Source of the DNA: Simplicispira metamorpha
GTDB lineage: Bacteria > Pseudomonadota > Gammaproteobacteria > Burkholderiales > Burkholderiaceae_C
NCBI RefSeq assembly: GCF_004341365.1
Contig: NZ_SLXH01000017.1
Coordinates: forward strand, 26,820 to 90,819
DNA length: 64,000 bases
Direction of reading: 5' to 3'
Positions 1-12,508 of this stretch are shown here, piece by piece. Below the pieces are notes generated by a model. It was not told the origin of the DNA and searched no databases. It saw only the letters and a list, made by a program, of their open reading frames with translations. Made by a program: the position numbers and the translations under genes. The number at the start of each line of letters is the position of its first letter. The stretch's first letter is position 1.

Positions 1-86
1 AGCCCGCGCATGGAACCCACGCCCCGTGCTCGGCCAGCGTGTTCTGGCCGCATGGGCTGACTGACCAAAGCATGGAGTGAAACGAC
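1..86. other. Window edge upstream of ureA
   Basis: No assignable gene. One frame is open from the window edge to a TGA at 62-64 and could be the tail of an upstream gene. In this family ureD often precedes ureA, but the visible residues do not let me recognise it. A GGAG motif near 74-77 lies a suitable distance before the ureA ATG and is probably its ribosome binding site. Confidence 0.4.
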
Positions 87-389
87 ATGGAACTCACGCC
101 CCGTGAAAAAGACAAACTGCTGATCTTCACCGCCGCGCTGCTGGCCGAGCGCCGCCGCGCGCGCGGCCTGCAGCTCAACTACCCCGAGGCCGTGGCCCTC
201 ATCAGCGCTGCCGTGATGGAGGGCGCGCGCGACGGCAAGACCGTGGCGCAACTGATGAGCGAGGGCCGCAACGTGCTCACGCGCGCCGACGTGATGGACG
301 GCATCGCCGAGATGGTTTCTGACATCCAGGTCGAGGCCACCTTTCCCGATGGCACCAAGCTGGTCACCGTCCACCAGCCCATTGTCTGA
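87..389 (+). CDS. ureA: Urease gamma subunit
   Basis: This is the smallest structural subunit of cytoplasmic nickel urease, which hydrolyses urea to ammonia and carbamate. The 100-residue length is exactly that of the family. The N-terminus [17 protein letters not shown], the [12 protein letters not shown] stretch and the C-terminal [14 protein letters not shown] are characteristic. It opens the cluster ureA-hupE-ureB-ureC-ureE-ureF-ureG, all on the same strand. Its ATG at 87 has an upstream GGAG. No ureD (ureH) is visible in the window, so that chaperone gene must lie upstream or elsewhere. Identification is very secure. Confidence 0.97.
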   Translation: MELTPREKDKLLIFTAALLAERRRARGLQLNYPEAVALISAAVMEGARDGKTVAQLMSEGRNVLTRADVMDGIAEMVSDIQVEATFPDGTKLVTVHQPIV

Positions 390-400
390 CGCCTGAATTT

Positions 401-455
401 CAAGCCTTTTTGGCTTCCAGCCCTTTATCCACCTGCGCTACCAGCTATGAAAAAC
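401..455 (+). repeat. Dispersed repeat copy A, overlapping the hupE start
   Basis: The stretch shows the two arms of the family: a GGCTTCCAGC-like left arm and a GCGCTACCAGCTATG right arm ending in A-rich sequence. The ATG at 447-449 that starts hupE is formed by the terminal GCTATG of the repeat, and no convincing Shine-Dalgarno sequence precedes it. Confidence 0.65.
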
Positions 456-1031
456 AAAGCACTTTCCATGGCCTTGGCCACCCTGACCCTGCTGCCCGCG
501 CTGGCCTGGGCCCATGCCGGCCATGCCGACCACGGCCCCGGCGGCTTGCTGCAAGGGCTGCTGCACCCGATCACCGGCCCCGACCACCTGGCCGCCATGC
601 TGGCCGTGGGCGTGTGGAGCGCGCTGGCCGTGCGGCCGGCGTGGCTGGCGCCAGCGGCCTTTGTGGCGCTGCTGGCCGTGGGGGCGGTGGCGGGCTTTGT
701 CGGCGTGGCGGTGCCGGGCGTGGAGCCCATGGTGGCCGCCTCGCTGCTGGTGCTGGGCCTGTTGCTGGCGCAGCGCCGCCAGCTGCCCCTGGCGCTGACC
801 ACCGTGCTGGTCGGCGCTTTTGCCTTCTTCCACGGCGCGGCGCACGGCACCGAGCTGGGCGGCGCGGGCCAATGGCTGGCGCTGGTGGGCATGCTGGTCA
901 GCACGGCGCTGCTGCACGGCACGGGCATGGCCCTGGGCCACGCCGTGGTGGCGCGCCACCGCTGGCTGGCCGTGCTGGCGGGCGCATCCACCGCGCTGCT
1001 GGGCGCGGCGCTGCTGGTGCGCATGGCCTGA
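447..1031 (+). CDS. ureJ: HupE/UreJ family membrane protein
   Basis: This is an integral membrane protein of the HupE/UreJ family, proposed to be nickel permeases or metallochaperone partners. The 194 residues begin with a signal-like helix ending WAHAGHADH. The family motif [16 protein letters not shown] follows, then several Ala/Leu/Val-rich transmembrane helices. Histidines in HAGH, HPxxGxDH and FFHGAAHG could bind nickel. Its position between ureA and ureB fits supply of nickel to urease. The start codon lies inside a dispersed repeat. Transport specificity is inferred from family and context. Confidence 0.9.
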   Translation: MKNKALSMALATLTLLPALAWAHAGHADHGPGGLLQGLLHPITGPDHLAAMLAVGVWSALAVRPAWLAPAAFVALLAVGAVAGFVGVAVPGVEPMVAASLLVLGLLLAQRRQLPLALTTVLVGAFAFFHGAAHGTELGGAGQWLALVGMLVSTALLHGTGMALGHAVVARHRWLAVLAGASTALLGAALLVRMA

Positions 1032-1066
1032 ACCACCCCCGCCCCCCCGCGCTTGAAAGGCCCCCC

Positions 1067-1372
1067 ATGACCCCCGGCGAACTCCTCATCAACGACGGCG
1101 CGCACGCGCTCAACACCGGGCGGCGCACGCTCACCCTGGTGGTGCGCAACACCGGCGACCGGCCCATCCAGGTCGGCTCGCACTACCACTTTGCCGAAAC
1201 CAACGCTGCGCTCGGTTTTGACCGCGCTAGCGCGCGCGGCATGCGGCTGAACATCACCAGCGGCACGGCGGTGCGCTTTGAACCCGGCCAGCAGCGCACC
1301 GTCGAGCTGGTGGACTACGCGGGCGAGCGCGCGGTGTTCGGCTTTCGCGGCCTGACACAAGGGCTGCTCTGA
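1067..1372 (+). CDS. ureB: Urease beta subunit
   Basis: This is the second small structural subunit of urease. I chose the ATG at 1067, giving 101 residues starting [19 protein letters not shown], because that is where family similarity begins. The frame is open further upstream, but that part overlaps hupE in another frame. The motif [18 protein letters not shown] and the end [10 protein letters not shown] are typical. A GAAAGG sequence precedes the start. It assembles with UreA and UreC into the apoenzyme. Confidence 0.96.
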   Translation: MTPGELLINDGAHALNTGRRTLTLVVRNTGDRPIQVGSHYHFAETNAALGFDRASARGMRLNITSGTAVRFEPGQQRTVELVDYAGERAVFGFRGLTQGLL

Positions 1373-1383
1373 AAAATATGAAC

Positions 1384-1434
1384 CAAATCGGCCTCCAGCG
1401 CTTGTGCAGTCAGCGCGAGCAGCTATCAAAACCA
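1384..1434 (+). repeat. Dispersed repeat copy B
   Basis: It lies between ureB and ureC. The left arm reads GGCCTCCAGCGCTTG and the right arm CAGCGCGAGCAGCTATC followed by AAAAC, close to the family consensus. It fills most of the 78-base gap between the two structural genes. Confidence 0.75.
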
Positions 1435-1450
1435 TAGAAAGCCCTTGCCC

Positions 1451-3169
1451 ATGGCCACCATCGAACGCCGCGCTTACGCTGAAATTTTTGGCCCCACCGT
1501 GGGCGACCGCGTGCGCCTGGCCGACACCGACCTGATCGCCGAGGTCGAAAAAGACTTCACCCTGCAAGCGGGCAGCTACGGCGAAGAAGTGAAGTTTGGC
1601 GGCGGCAAGACCATCCGCGACGGCATGGCGCAAAGCCAGCGCAGCCGCGCAGAAGGCGCCATGGACACGGTGCTGACCAATGCGCTGATCTTCGACCACT
1701 GGGGCATCGTCAAGGCCGACATTGGCCTCAAGGGCGGGCGCATCGCATCCATAGGCAAGGCTGGCAACCCCGACACCCAGCCGGGCGTGGACATCGCCAT
1801 CGGCCCCGGCACGGAGATCATCAGCTGCGAGGGCCACATCGTCACGGCGGGCGGCGTGGACAGCCACATCCACTTCATCTGCCCGCAGCAGATCGAAGAA
1901 GCCCTGGCCAGCGGCGTGACCACCCTGCTGGGCGGCGGCACCGGCCCGGCCACCGGCACGCTGGCCACCACCTGCACGCCCGGCCCCTGGCACCTGGAGC
2001 GCATGTTGCAGGCGGCCGATGCCTTTCCCATGAACCTGGGCTTTCTCGGCAAGGGCAACGCCAGCCTGCCGGCCGCGCTGCACGAGCAGATCAGCGCCGG
2101 CGCCATTGGCCTGAAGCTGCACGAGGACTGGGGCAGCACCCCCGCCGCCATCGACAACTGCCTGAACGTGGCCGAAGAGACGGACACGCAGGTGGCCATC
2201 CACACCGACACGCTGAACGAATCGGGCTTTGTCGAAGACACCGTGGCGGCGTTCAAGGGCCGCACCATCCACACCTTCCACACCGAGGGCGCGGGCGGCG
2301 GCCATGCGCCCGATATTTTGAAAGTGGTGGGCGAGGCCAACGTGCTGCCCAGCTCCACCAACCCCACGCGCCCCTACACCATCAACACGCTGGACGAGCA
2401 TGTGGACATGCTCATGGTGTGCCACCACCTGAGCCCCGCCATTGCCGAAGACCTGGCTTTTGCCGAGAGCCGCATCCGCAAGGAAACCATCGCCGCCGAA
2501 GACATCCTGCACGACCTGGGCGCCATCAGCATGATGAGCAGCGACAGCCAGGCCATGGGCCGCGTCGGCGAGGTCATCCTCCGCACCTGGCAGACGGCGC
2601 ACAAGATGAAGCAGCAGCGCGGCGCACTCCCCGGCGACGGCGCGCGCAACGACAACTTCCGCATCCAGCGCTACCTGGCCAAATACACCATCAACCCCGC
2701 CATTGCGCACGGCATCGGCCACGAAGTGGGCAGCATCGAGGTGGGCAAATGGGCCGATCTGGTGGTCTGGAAGCCGGCGTTTTTTGGCGTCAAGCCGTCG
2801 CTCATTTTGAAGGGCGGCTGCATCGCCATGGCCGCCATGGGCGACCCCAACGGCTCCATCCCCACGCCGCAGCCGGTGCACTACCGGCCCATGTTCGGCG
2901 CCTTTGGCGGGGCCATCGCCAGGACCTCGCTCACCTTTGTTTCGCAGGCCGGGCTGGCGGCGGGCATTGGCGATCGCTTTGGCCTGCACAAAACGCTCAG
3001 CGCCGTCAAAGGCATTCGCGGCCTGGGCAAGCGGCACATGATCCACAACGACTACGCGCCGCGCATGGAGGTGGACGCGCAAACCTACGTGGTGCGCGCC
3101 GATGGCCAGCTGCTGACCTGCGAGCCCGCCACCAGCCTGCCGATGGCGCAGCGCTACTTCCTGTTCTGA
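1451..3169 (+). CDS. ureC: Urease alpha subunit (catalytic)
   Basis: The catalytic subunit carries the di-nickel centre. I start it at the ATG at 1451 ([16 protein letters not shown]), the family N-terminus, giving 572 residues. Visible active-site elements are the nickel-binding HIH in [12 protein letters not shown], the carbamylated lysine in GLKLHEDWG, nickel-binding His residues in the HTDTLNES and [15 protein letters not shown] segments, and the mobile flap [13 protein letters not shown]. The length matches the family. It follows ureB after a dispersed repeat and precedes ureE, in an evident operon. Confidence 0.98.
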   Translation: MATIERRAYAEIFGPTVGDRVRLADTDLIAEVEKDFTLQAGSYGEEVKFGGGKTIRDGMAQSQRSRAEGAMDTVLTNALIFDHWGIVKADIGLKGGRIASIGKAGNPDTQPGVDIAIGPGTEIISCEGHIVTAGGVDSHIHFICPQQIEEALASGVTTLLGGGTGPATGTLATTCTPGPWHLERMLQAADAFPMNLGFLGKGNASLPAALHEQISAGAIGLKLHEDWGSTPAAIDNCLNVAEETDTQVAIHTDTLNESGFVEDTVAAFKGRTIHTFHTEGAGGGHAPDILKVVGEANVLPSSTNPTRPYTINTLDEHVDMLMVCHHLSPAIAEDLAFAESRIRKETIAAEDILHDLGAISMMSSDSQAMGRVGEVILRTWQTAHKMKQQRGALPGDGARNDNFRIQRYLAKYTINPAIAHGIGHEVGSIEVGKWADLVVWKPAFFGVKPSLILKGGCIAMAAMGDPNGSIPTPQPVHYRPMFGAFGGAIARTSLTFVSQAGLAAGIGDRFGLHKTLSAVKGIRGLGKRHMIHNDYAPRMEVDAQTYVVRADGQLLTCEPATSLPMAQRYFLF

Positions 3170-3196
3170 ACCCCGAACCCTGAGCCCTGAACCACC

Positions 3197-3787
3197 ATGC
3201 TCCACGTCTCCAAACTGTTGCCCCGTGGCCAGCACCTGGCGCCCGTGCTGCTGCAACGCGCCGCCGAGGTGGTGCTGGACTGGGACACGCGCCAGAAAAG
3301 CCGCTTCCAGGCCACCGACAGCCAGGGCCGCACGCTGGGCGTGTTTTTGCCGCGCGGCAGCGTGGTGCGCGGCGGCGACGTGCTGGTGGCCGAGGACGGC
3401 ACGCTGGTGCGCGTGGTGGCCGCGCCGCAGGCGGTGCTGCGCATCACGCCCTGCCCGCAGCACGGTACGCCGTTTGATCTGGTGCGCGCCGCCTACCACC
3501 TGGGCAACCGCCATGTGCCCATCGAGCTGACCCCGGCCTATTTGCAGATCGAGCCCGACCATGTGCTGGCCGACATGCTGCGCGCCATGCACCTGGCGGT
3601 GCAGGAACAGCAGGCCGCCTTCGAGCCCGAAAGCGGCGCCTACGGCGACCACGCTGCCAGCCACGGGCATGGGCATAGCCACAGTCATCCCGGTAGCCCC
3701 CCGAACGGCTCTGCGCACACCCACGGCCCCGCGCACGAGCACGAGCACGAGCACGGCCATGGGCACGCCCCGCACGGACACCGATGA
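3197..3787 (+). CDS. ureE: Urease accessory protein UreE
   Basis: UreE is the nickel metallochaperone that delivers Ni2+ to the urease assembly complex. The 196-residue protein has the UreE N-terminal beta domain ([17 protein letters not shown] segment, then a [16 protein letters not shown] hairpin) and the ferredoxin-like metal-binding domain with [10 protein letters not shown]. The last 50 residues are very rich in histidine and glutamate, a nickel-storing tail longer than in many orthologues. Its stop overlaps the ureF start in ATGA, which implies translational coupling. Confidence 0.96.
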   Translation: MLHVSKLLPRGQHLAPVLLQRAAEVVLDWDTRQKSRFQATDSQGRTLGVFLPRGSVVRGGDVLVAEDGTLVRVVAAPQAVLRITPCPQHGTPFDLVRAAYHLGNRHVPIELTPAYLQIEPDHVLADMLRAMHLAVQEQQAAFEPESGAYGDHAASHGHGHSHSHPGSPPNGSAHTHGPAHEHEHEHGHGHAPHGHR

Positions 3788-4491
3788 GCACCGCCCCCGC
3801 GCCCCTGCCCGCTGCCAGCCTGCTGCAACTGATCTGGCTGGCCTCGCCAGCGCTGCCCGTGGGCGGGTTTTCTTACTCCGAAGTGCTGGAAGTGGCCGTG
3901 GAGCGGGCGGGAGTAGCTACAGAAAGTGCAGCATCCGACTGGCTCATCGACCAACTGCGGCTGACCCAGGCGCGCGCCGATCTGGCCGTGCTGGGCCGGG
4001 CCCTGGCCGCCTGGCGGCGGGGCGACCACGCCACCGTGCGCACGCTGAACGACTGGGTGCTGCACACGCGCGAGAGCAGCGAAATGCGCTTGCAGACCGA
4101 GCAGATGGGCCGCTCCCTGGCCGACTGGCTGCGCAACCAGCACGCCGGCGTGCCCGAGCGCCTGGAGGGCGTTGCCGCGCTGGCGGCGCTGCCGCCCACC
4201 TACCCGGTGTCTTTCGCGCTGGCCGCCGCCAGCACCGAGGCTGGCGCGCGCGACGTGCTGTTGGCTTATGCCTTTGGCTGGGCCGAGAACATGGTGCAGG
4301 CCGCGCTCAAGGCCGTGCCGCTGGGCCAGAGCGCGGGCCAGCGCATCCTGGCGCGCCTGGCCGCCGCCATCCCCGCTGCCGCAGACCATGCGCTGGGGCT
4401 GACCGACGACCAGCGCCAGTCTTTTTCGCCCATGCTGGCCATCTTGTCGGCCCAGCATGAAACCCAATACTCCCGCCTGTTCCGCTCATGA
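3784..4491 (+). CDS. ureF: Urease accessory protein UreF
   Basis: UreF binds UreD and UreG in the urease activation complex and gates GTPase activity during metallocentre assembly. The 235-residue helical protein shows the family motifs [13 protein letters not shown] near the N-terminus and [19 protein letters not shown] near residue 160-180. Both ends overlap neighbours by four bases (ATGA with ureE and with ureG), so ureEFG are probably translationally coupled. Confidence 0.95.
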   Translation: MSTAPAPLPAASLLQLIWLASPALPVGGFSYSEVLEVAVERAGVATESAASDWLIDQLRLTQARADLAVLGRALAAWRRGDHATVRTLNDWVLHTRESSEMRLQTEQMGRSLADWLRNQHAGVPERLEGVAALAALPPTYPVSFALAAASTEAGARDVLLAYAFGWAENMVQAALKAVPLGQSAGQRILARLAAAIPAAADHALGLTDDQRQSFSPMLAILSAQHETQYSRLFRS

Positions 4492-5162
4492 CCAACGCAC
4501 TGCACCACATCCCCCGCCGCACCAAACCCCTGCCGCCGCTGCGCGTGGGCATTGGCGGCCCCGTCGGCTCGGGTAAGACCACGCTGCTGGAAATGCTCTG
4601 CAAAACCATGCGCGAGCACTACGACCTGATCGCCATCACCAACGACATCTACACCAAGGAAGACCAGCGCCTGCTCACCGTGAGCGGCGCGCTGCCCGCC
4701 GAGCGCATCCTGGGCGTGGAAACCGGCGGCTGCCCGCACACCGCCATCCGCGAAGATGCTTCCATCAACCTCGAAGCGATTGACCGCATGCTGGTGCAGT
4801 TTCCCGAGGCCGACATCGTTTTCATCGAGAGCGGCGGTGACAACCTGGCCGCCACCTTCAGCCCCGAGCTGAGCGACCTGACGATCTACGTCATCGACGT
4901 GGCGGCGGGCGAGAAAATCCCGCGCAAGGGCGGTCCCGGCATCACCAAAAGTGATCTGTTCGTCATCAACAAGACCGACCTGGCCCCCTACGTGGGCGCC
5001 AACCTGGCTGTGATGGACGCCGATACCCGCCGCATGCGCACCAACGCCCAGGGCCTCAAGCCCTTCGTGATGACGAATCTGAAAACGCTGGAGGGGCTGG
5101 CGCAGGTGGTGGACTTCATCGTCACCCGGGGCATGCTGGCGCCGGGCGCCGCAGTTTCTTAG
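4488..5162 (+). CDS. ureG: Urease accessory GTPase UreG
   Basis: UreG is a SIMIBI-class GTPase that powers nickel insertion into urease. The 224 residues include the P-loop [15 protein letters not shown] near residue 20, the nickel-related [13 protein letters not shown] motif, the switch [15 protein letters not shown], and the guanine-specificity NKTD in [13 protein letters not shown]. It is the last gene of the cluster. The following 130 bases before the convergent DsbA-like gene hold no recognisable strong terminator. Confidence 0.97.
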   Translation: MTNALHHIPRRTKPLPPLRVGIGGPVGSGKTTLLEMLCKTMREHYDLIAITNDIYTKEDQRLLTVSGALPAERILGVETGGCPHTAIREDASINLEAIDRMLVQFPEADIVFIESGGDNLAATFSPELSDLTIYVIDVAAGEKIPRKGGPGITKSDLFVINKTDLAPYVGANLAVMDADTRRMRTNAQGLKPFVMTNLKTLEGLAQVVDFIVTRGMLAPGAAVS

Positions 5163-5292
5163 CGCGTTATCAAGCTGAGCGTGGCAGGCCTTTTTTCACA
5201 GCCCTCGACGGGCCTCTGAACATGCTGCCGCTGGCAACGGGCGATAGAACGGCCAGGGCACCCCGGCCGGGAGTGCGCACCGGGCTATCGGG

Positions 5293-5988
5293 CTATGCGG
5301 ACTGCACAGACGCCGCCGACGTGTTGGCCGCGCCCGCCACCTGGCGCAGTGCGCGTTCAAACACCTCGACCGGCTGGCCGCCGGAAATCAAATGCTGGCG
5401 GTTCAGGATGATGGCCGGCACGGAATGGATGCCGGCGTCCAGAAACTCCTGCTCGCGCTGGCGCGTCGCTTGGGCGTATTCGTCGCTGGCCAGCACTTCG
5501 CGCGCCTGCGCGGTATTCAAACCCGCCTCGCCAGCCAGGCGCACCAGCACGTCGTGGTCAGACGGGTTCTCGCCATCGGTGAGGTAGGCCTTGAGCAGCG
5601 CTTGCTTGAGCGCCAGCTGCTGCGCCGGCCCTTGCAGCTCGGCCCAGTGCAGCAGGCGGTGGGCGTCAAAGGTGTTCCAGACGCGGCTGCGCCGCTCGGG
5701 GTCGTAGGTGAAGCCGACGGCTGCGCCGCGCTCGCGGATGGCTTGGCCGTTGGCGCGCGCCTGCTCGGCGCTGATGCCGTACTTTTGCGTCAGGTGCTCG
5801 ATGGTGTCCTGGCCTTCGGCGGGCATGTGGGGGTTCAGCTCAAACGGCTGAAAGTGCAGCTCGGCGGTGATGTCCGGCGCCACGCGGGCGAGAGCGGCTT
5901 GCAGCGCGCCCAGGCCGACGGCGCACCAGGGGCAGGAAACGTCGGAGACAAAGTCGATGCGCAAGGTGGGGGGAGGGGAATAGGTCAT
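5293..5988 (-). CDS. DsbA-family (FrnE-like) thiol oxidoreductase
   Basis: This is a 231-residue protein with a thioredoxin fold and an all-helical insertion, of the DsbA/FrnE/2-hydroxychromene-2-carboxylate isomerase superfamily. The N-terminus LRIDFVSDVSCPWCAVGL holds the CPWC active site, and FQPFELNPHMP and SVPAIILNRQHLISGGQP are characteristic. No signal peptide is visible, so it is probably cytoplasmic like FrnE. I start it at the second ATG (MTYSPPP), which has a GTGAAG sequence upstream. It converges on ureG and has no obvious functional partner. Confidence 0.85.
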   Translation of the reverse strand: MTYSPPPTLRIDFVSDVSCPWCAVGLGALQAALARVAPDITAELHFQPFELNPHMPAEGQDTIEHLTQKYGISAEQARANGQAIRERGAAVGFTYDPERRSRVWNTFDAHRLLHWAELQGPAQQLALKQALLKAYLTDGENPSDHDVLVRLAGEAGLNTAQAREVLASDEYAQATRQREQEFLDAGIHSVPAIILNRQHLISGGQPVEVFERALRQVAGAANTSAASVQSA

Positions 5989-6179
5989 AGCGCACATTCT
6001 TCACCGCACGGCACACCTTGTGTCGCTTTCTGTTTTTTGGCCCTGGCAGGAAGTGGGTTTGCTCACATGGCAGGAAGGAAAAAATGGTTTCGGCAACGGC
6101 TGCTCATTGCAGTACCGCATCCCGTTGCTGCGCCATATCCTGACCGTTTGGCGCCCTGGTCAGCCAGCCAAAAACAGCG

Positions 6180-7628
6180 CTAGCCGCCCAGCCGCGCGCG
6201 CAGCAAATCAGTGGCCTGCTGCGGGTTGGCCTTGCCCTTGCTGGCCTTCATGATCTGGCCAATCAGGGCGTTGAACGCCTTGTCCTTGCCGGCCTTGAAC
6301 TGCTCGACGTTGCCGGGGTTGGCGGCAATCACCTCATCGACGATTTTTTCCAGCGCGCCGCTGTCATTCATCTGCTTGAGGCCCTTGGCCTCGATGACCG
6401 CATCGACATCGCTGGCCTCGCCGCTCCACAGCGCCTCGAACACCTGGCGCGCGGCGTTGTTGCTGATGGTGCCGTCCTGGATGCGGCCAATCAGCGCGGC
6501 CAGTTGCGCGGCGCTGACGGCGGCGCTTTCGATGCCGCTGTCTTGCGCGTTCAGGCGGCGCGAAATCTCGCCCATGATCCAGTTGCTGGCCAGCTTGGCC
6601 TGGCCGCTGGCCTGGGCGGCGGCTTCAAAGTAGGCGGCCATGGCCTTGCTTTGCGTGAGGAGGGTGGCGTCGTACTCGGGCAGGCCGTAGTCCTGCACAA
6701 AGCGCGCCGCCATCACGCGCGGCAGCTCGGCCATGTCGGCGCGCACGCGCTCCACCCACTCGGGCGCAATCACCAGCGGCGGCAGGTCGGGGTCGGGGAA
6801 GTAGCGGTAATCGGCCGCGTCTTCCTTGGTGCGCATGGCGCGCGTCTCGCCCGTGTCGGGGTTGAACAGCACGGTGGCCTGCTGGATGGCGCGGCCATCT
6901 TCAATCTCTTCAATCTGCCAGCGGATCTCGTAGTCGATCGCCTGCTGCATGTTCTTGAAGCTGTTGAGGTTCTTGATCTCGCGGCGCGTGCCCAGCGGCT
7001 GGCCGGGCTTGCGCACCGAGACGTTGGCATCGCAGCGAAACGACCCCTCTTGCATGTTGCCGTCGCACACGCCAATCCAGGTGACGAGCTTGTGCAGCTC
7101 TTTGGCGTAGGCCACGGCCTCTTCGGACGAGCGCATATCGGGCTCTGTCACGATCTCCAGCAGCGGCGTGCCCGCGCGGTTCAGGTCGATGCCCGACTGG
7201 CCGAGAAAGTCTTCGTGCAGCGATTTGCCCGCGTCTTCTTCCAGGTGGGCGCGCACCAGGCGCACGGTTTTCTTCTCACCCTCCAGAAAGAACGACACCT
7301 CGCCGCCCTGCACCACCGGAATCTCGAACTGGCTGATCTGGTAGCCCTTGGGCAGGTCGGGGTAGAAGTAATTTTTGCGCGCAAAAATGCTGACGGGCGC
7401 AATGTGCGAGCCCAGCGCCAGCCCGAGCTTGATGGCGCAGGCCACGGCCTCGCGGTTCATCACCGGCAGCGTGCCGGGCAGGGCCAGATCGACGGCGCAG
7501 GCCTGGGTGTTGGGCTCGGCGCCAAAGGCGGTGCTGGCGCGGCTGAAGATTTTGCTCTTCGTGGCCAGCTGGGCGTGGGTTTCAAAGCCGATGACGACTT
7601 CGTAACCGTGGATGAGTTTCGCAGACAT
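6180..7628 (-). CDS. gatB: Asp-tRNA(Asn)/Glu-tRNA(Gln) amidotransferase subunit B
   Basis: GatB is the tRNA-binding and kinase subunit of the amidotransferase that makes Gln-tRNA(Gln) and Asn-tRNA(Asn) from the misacylated tRNAs. The 482 residues start at [18 protein letters not shown], the family N-terminus; an upstream ATG would add seven residues. Typical stretches are [30 protein letters not shown] sequence with RSSEEA, and [20 protein letters not shown]. The C-terminal YqeY-like tail ends [13 protein letters not shown]. It is downstream of gatA and gatC on the same strand, separated from gatA by a compound repeat. Confidence 0.97.
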   Translation of the reverse strand: MSAKLIHGYEVVIGFETHAQLATKSKIFSRASTAFGAEPNTQACAVDLALPGTLPVMNREAVACAIKLGLALGSHIAPVSIFARKNYFYPDLPKGYQISQFEIPVVQGGEVSFFLEGEKKTVRLVRAHLEEDAGKSLHEDFLGQSGIDLNRAGTPLLEIVTEPDMRSSEEAVAYAKELHKLVTWIGVCDGNMQEGSFRCDANVSVRKPGQPLGTRREIKNLNSFKNMQQAIDYEIRWQIEEIEDGRAIQQATVLFNPDTGETRAMRTKEDAADYRYFPDPDLPPLVIAPEWVERVRADMAELPRVMAARFVQDYGLPEYDATLLTQSKAMAAYFEAAAQASGQAKLASNWIMGEISRRLNAQDSGIESAAVSAAQLAALIGRIQDGTISNNAARQVFEALWSGEASDVDAVIEAKGLKQMNDSGALEKIVDEVIAANPGNVEQFKAGKDKAFNALIGQIMKASKGKANPQQATDLLRARLGG

Positions 7629-7638
7629 GGGGCTGTCC

Positions 7639-7738
7639 TTGGCTATCAAAATGGGAGCTGCTGGCGCACGGCTGGCGGCGTTATCAGCATGATTTGGTGC
7701 TGAATCGCTTGCGTGGCGTGCGCTGGCAGCTATGGTTT

Positions 7739-7740
<2 letters not shown>
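7639..7740. repeat. Dispersed repeat copy C, compound, between gatB and gatA
   Basis: The 110-base gap between gatA and gatB is made of two facing partial copies: one starting CTATCAAAAT and carrying GAGCTGCTGGCGCAC, the other GTGCGCTGGCAGCTATGG followed by TTTTC. The gatB initiation region therefore lies in repeat DNA. Confidence 0.6.
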
Positions 7741-9232
<1,492 letters not shown>

Positions 9233-9239
9233 GCGTGCG

Positions 9240-9539
9240 TCACTCAATCACTTTGGGCACCAGGAACAGGCCGCGCTCCACGGCGGGAGCGCTCTTCTGG
9301 TTGGCTTCGCGCTGGTTGGGTTCACTGGCAACATCGTCGCGCAGGCGAAGCTGTACGTCCTGGATGGTGGCCACCGGGTGGGCCAGGGGTTCGATACCGC
9401 TGGTGTCCACCGCACGCATCTGCTCCACGGTGGCAAAAAAGCCATTGAGTTGTGTGAGCATGCGCTCGCTCTCGGATGGGCTGAGTTCAAGCCGTGCCAG
9501 ATGGGCAATGCGGCCAATATCCTGGGGGGTCAGTGCCAT
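9240..9539 (-). CDS. gatC: Asp-tRNA(Asn)/Glu-tRNA(Gln) amidotransferase subunit C
   Basis: GatC is the small subunit that wraps around and stabilises GatA. The 99 residues begin [20 protein letters not shown], the classic GatC N-terminus, and include GIEPLAHP and LRDDVASEP. It is first in the gatCAB operon and ends seven bases before the gatA ATG. A GGGGG stretch lies upstream of the start. The promoter must lie in the 229-base divergent region shared with mreB. Confidence 0.95.
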   Translation of the reverse strand: MALTPQDIGRIAHLARLELSPSESERMLTQLNGFFATVEQMRAVDTSGIEPLAHPVATIQDVQLRLRDDVASEPNQREANQKSAPAVERGLFLVPKVIE

Positions 9540-9768
9540 AGGGGGAATGGGTGTCAGATGGGCGTCAGAAACCAGATGTAAAGCTGTGTCTGCGGATGTA
9601 CCAAAAAGGGTTGTCCACAGGGGATGCGGTATTATCCCGCCTTTGCCGCAATACCATGCCCACTGCCGGTCATTGTGCGAAAAAGAGCCACTTTAGACCC
9701 CGTAAACACCCCGTTACATACCCGGCGACTGCAAGCCGAAGCGCATGCCGTGCCCGAGAGGATTTTGA

Positions 9769-10812
<1,044 letters not shown>

Positions 10813-10931
10813 GGCGGCCTGGCCTGCCCGGCAGGCCGACATGCCGCAATTGCATGACCGCTTTTGCCACCTTCCGAGCCGATGCTGCGCTGGTGCGTGC
10901 CGGGCAGCGCAACGCCTGAACGGAGGCCCCC

Positions 10932-11852
10932 ATGTCCCTGGGAACCCTGGACCGCACCACGCCCTCTTTTATGCGCCAAGGGCCATCTGCCCTGTCGCAA
11001 ATCGTTTTGTATATTGCGCTGGCGCTGTTGCTGATGCTGGCGGATGTGCGCTGGCGCATCACCGACCCGCTGCGCCAGGTGGTGTCCACGGTGCTGTATC
11101 CGGTGCAGTGGCTGATGGTGCAGCCGCTGGAGTTTTTCAGCCGCGGGGCAGACTATTTTCACGCCCTGCAAACCGCACAGGATCAGGCCGACACCGCGCG
11201 CAAAGAGGTGTTGCAGCTGTCGCTGCGTGCCAACCAGGCCCAGGAGCTGCTACAGGAGAACGAGCGGCTGCGCAAGCTGCTCGATTTGCGCGAGCGGCTG
11301 CAAGCGCCTGCACGGGCGGCGCAAATCCTGTACGACACGGCCGACCCCTACACGCGGCGCGTGGTCGTGGACCAGGGCCAGGTACACGGGGTGGAACTGG
11401 GCTCGCCGGTGCTAGACGACGCTGGCGTGCTGGGCCAGGTCACGCGGGTGCACCCGTTTCTGAGTGAGGTGACGCTGCTGGTGGACCGCGACCAGGCCAT
11501 TCCCGTGCTCAATATCCGCACGGGGGCGCGCGGCGTGGCCTATGGCGACCCGGTGGCCAGCCACGGCGGCGGTCTGGAACTGCGTTTCGTCTCGGCCAAC
11601 GCCGATGTGCAAGAGGGCGATGTGCTCACCACCAGCGGACTCGATGGTGTCTACCCCTCTGGCCTGCCCGTGGCACGGGTGGTACGGGTAGAGCGGCGCG
11701 CCGACTCCGCATTTGCGCGCATTTATTGCACGCCCACCGCGCGGGTAGAGGGTGCGCGCCATGTGATGCTGATTACACCGACGGCGGGCACCGATCCGGC
11801 GCGCCCCACCGCCGAGCCCGCGGCAGTGCTCAAGAAGGGCAAACAAAAATGA
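10932..11852 (+). CDS. mreC: Rod shape-determining protein MreC
   Basis: MreC is a bitopic inner-membrane protein whose periplasmic part organises the elongasome and activates PBP2. The 306 residues have one N-terminal transmembrane helix (about residues 20-40, ALALLLMLADVRWR), a coiled coil near 70-115 (QENERLRKLLDLRERLQ), and the beta domain with GSPVLDDAGVLGQV, SEVTLLVDRDQAIPV and DVLTTSGLDGVYPSGLPVA. A GGAGG precedes the ATG. Confidence 0.96.
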   Translation: MSLGTLDRTTPSFMRQGPSALSQIVLYIALALLLMLADVRWRITDPLRQVVSTVLYPVQWLMVQPLEFFSRGADYFHALQTAQDQADTARKEVLQLSLRANQAQELLQENERLRKLLDLRERLQAPARAAQILYDTADPYTRRVVVDQGQVHGVELGSPVLDDAGVLGQVTRVHPFLSEVTLLVDRDQAIPVLNIRTGARGVAYGDPVASHGGGLELRFVSANADVQEGDVLTTSGLDGVYPSGLPVARVVRVERRADSAFARIYCTPTARVEGARHVMLITPTAGTDPARPTAEPAAVLKKGKQK

Positions 11853-11901
11853 AACGCCAGCCACTTCCAGGGCACCTGCGGCGCACAGGGCGGGAGGCAC
11901 C

Positions 11902-12420
11902 ATGATCATGCCCCGTGGACAGCAACTGCTGCTGCCAGTCAACCCGGTCTTCATTGGCGCCAGCTTGGCAGCGGCGCTGGCCATCAACATGCTGCCCCTG
12001 GGCCGCGTGCTCTGGATGCCCGATGTGTTGATGGTGCTGCTGGCCTTCTGGGGCGTACACCAGCCTCTGCGTGTGGGCATGGGGCTGGCCTTTGTGTTCG
12101 GTCTGTGCATGGACGTTCACCAGTCTGCGCTGCTGGGCCAGCATGCGCTGGCCTATGCGCTGGTGCTGTTTGGCACCTCCATGACGCACCGGCGGCTGCT
12201 GTGGTTTCGGGCCTGGTTGCAGGCGCTACAAATGTTGGGTCTGTTTGTGGGCGCACATGCGCTACAGGCGCTGATTCGGTTGTTGTCGGGGGGCGTGTTT
12301 CCGGAGTGGGACATTTTGTGGGCGCCGGTGCTGGAGGCCTTGCTGTGGCCGCTGGCCAGCATGTTGCTGCTGGCGCCGCAACGCCGCGCTCCCGACCAGG
12401 ATGCCAACCGGCCGTTATGA
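11902..12420 (+). CDS. mreD: Rod shape-determining protein MreD
   Basis: MreD is a small polytopic inner-membrane partner of MreC. The 172 residues form about five hydrophobic helices, with the family stretch DVLMVLLAFWGVHQPLRVG and a conserved GLCMDVHQSALLGQHALAY. GGGAGG lies five bases before the ATG. It sits in the expected slot between mreC and mrdA. Confidence 0.93.
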   Translation: MIMPRGQQLLLPVNPVFIGASLAAALAINMLPLGRVLWMPDVLMVLLAFWGVHQPLRVGMGLAFVFGLCMDVHQSALLGQHALAYALVLFGTSMTHRRLLWFRAWLQALQMLGLFVGAHALQALIRLLSGGVFPEWDILWAPVLEALLWPLASMLLLAPQRRAPDQDANRPL

Positions 12421-12508
12421 GCGAGATGTGCTCTGGCTTGGCGGTAGGGTATGGCCTGCGTGGTGCCAGCGCAGTGCCTGAGTGCAGGTGCCAACCAGGG
12501 GGTGCGCC

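Noticed and set aside
3640..3780. CAC/GGCCAT-rich repetitive stretch
   Set aside because: It is the histidine-rich coding tail of ureE, not a separate repeat element.
425..3781. Very long minus-strand open frame opposite the urease genes
   Set aside because: It is the antisense of strongly supported urease genes. Low stop frequency is expected in high-G+C DNA, and the translation is low-complexity with no recognisable domain.
9611..9619. TTGTCCACA resembling a DnaA box upstream of mreB
   Set aside because: A single near-match with no cluster, no dnaA/dnaN genes and no A+T-rich unwinding region.
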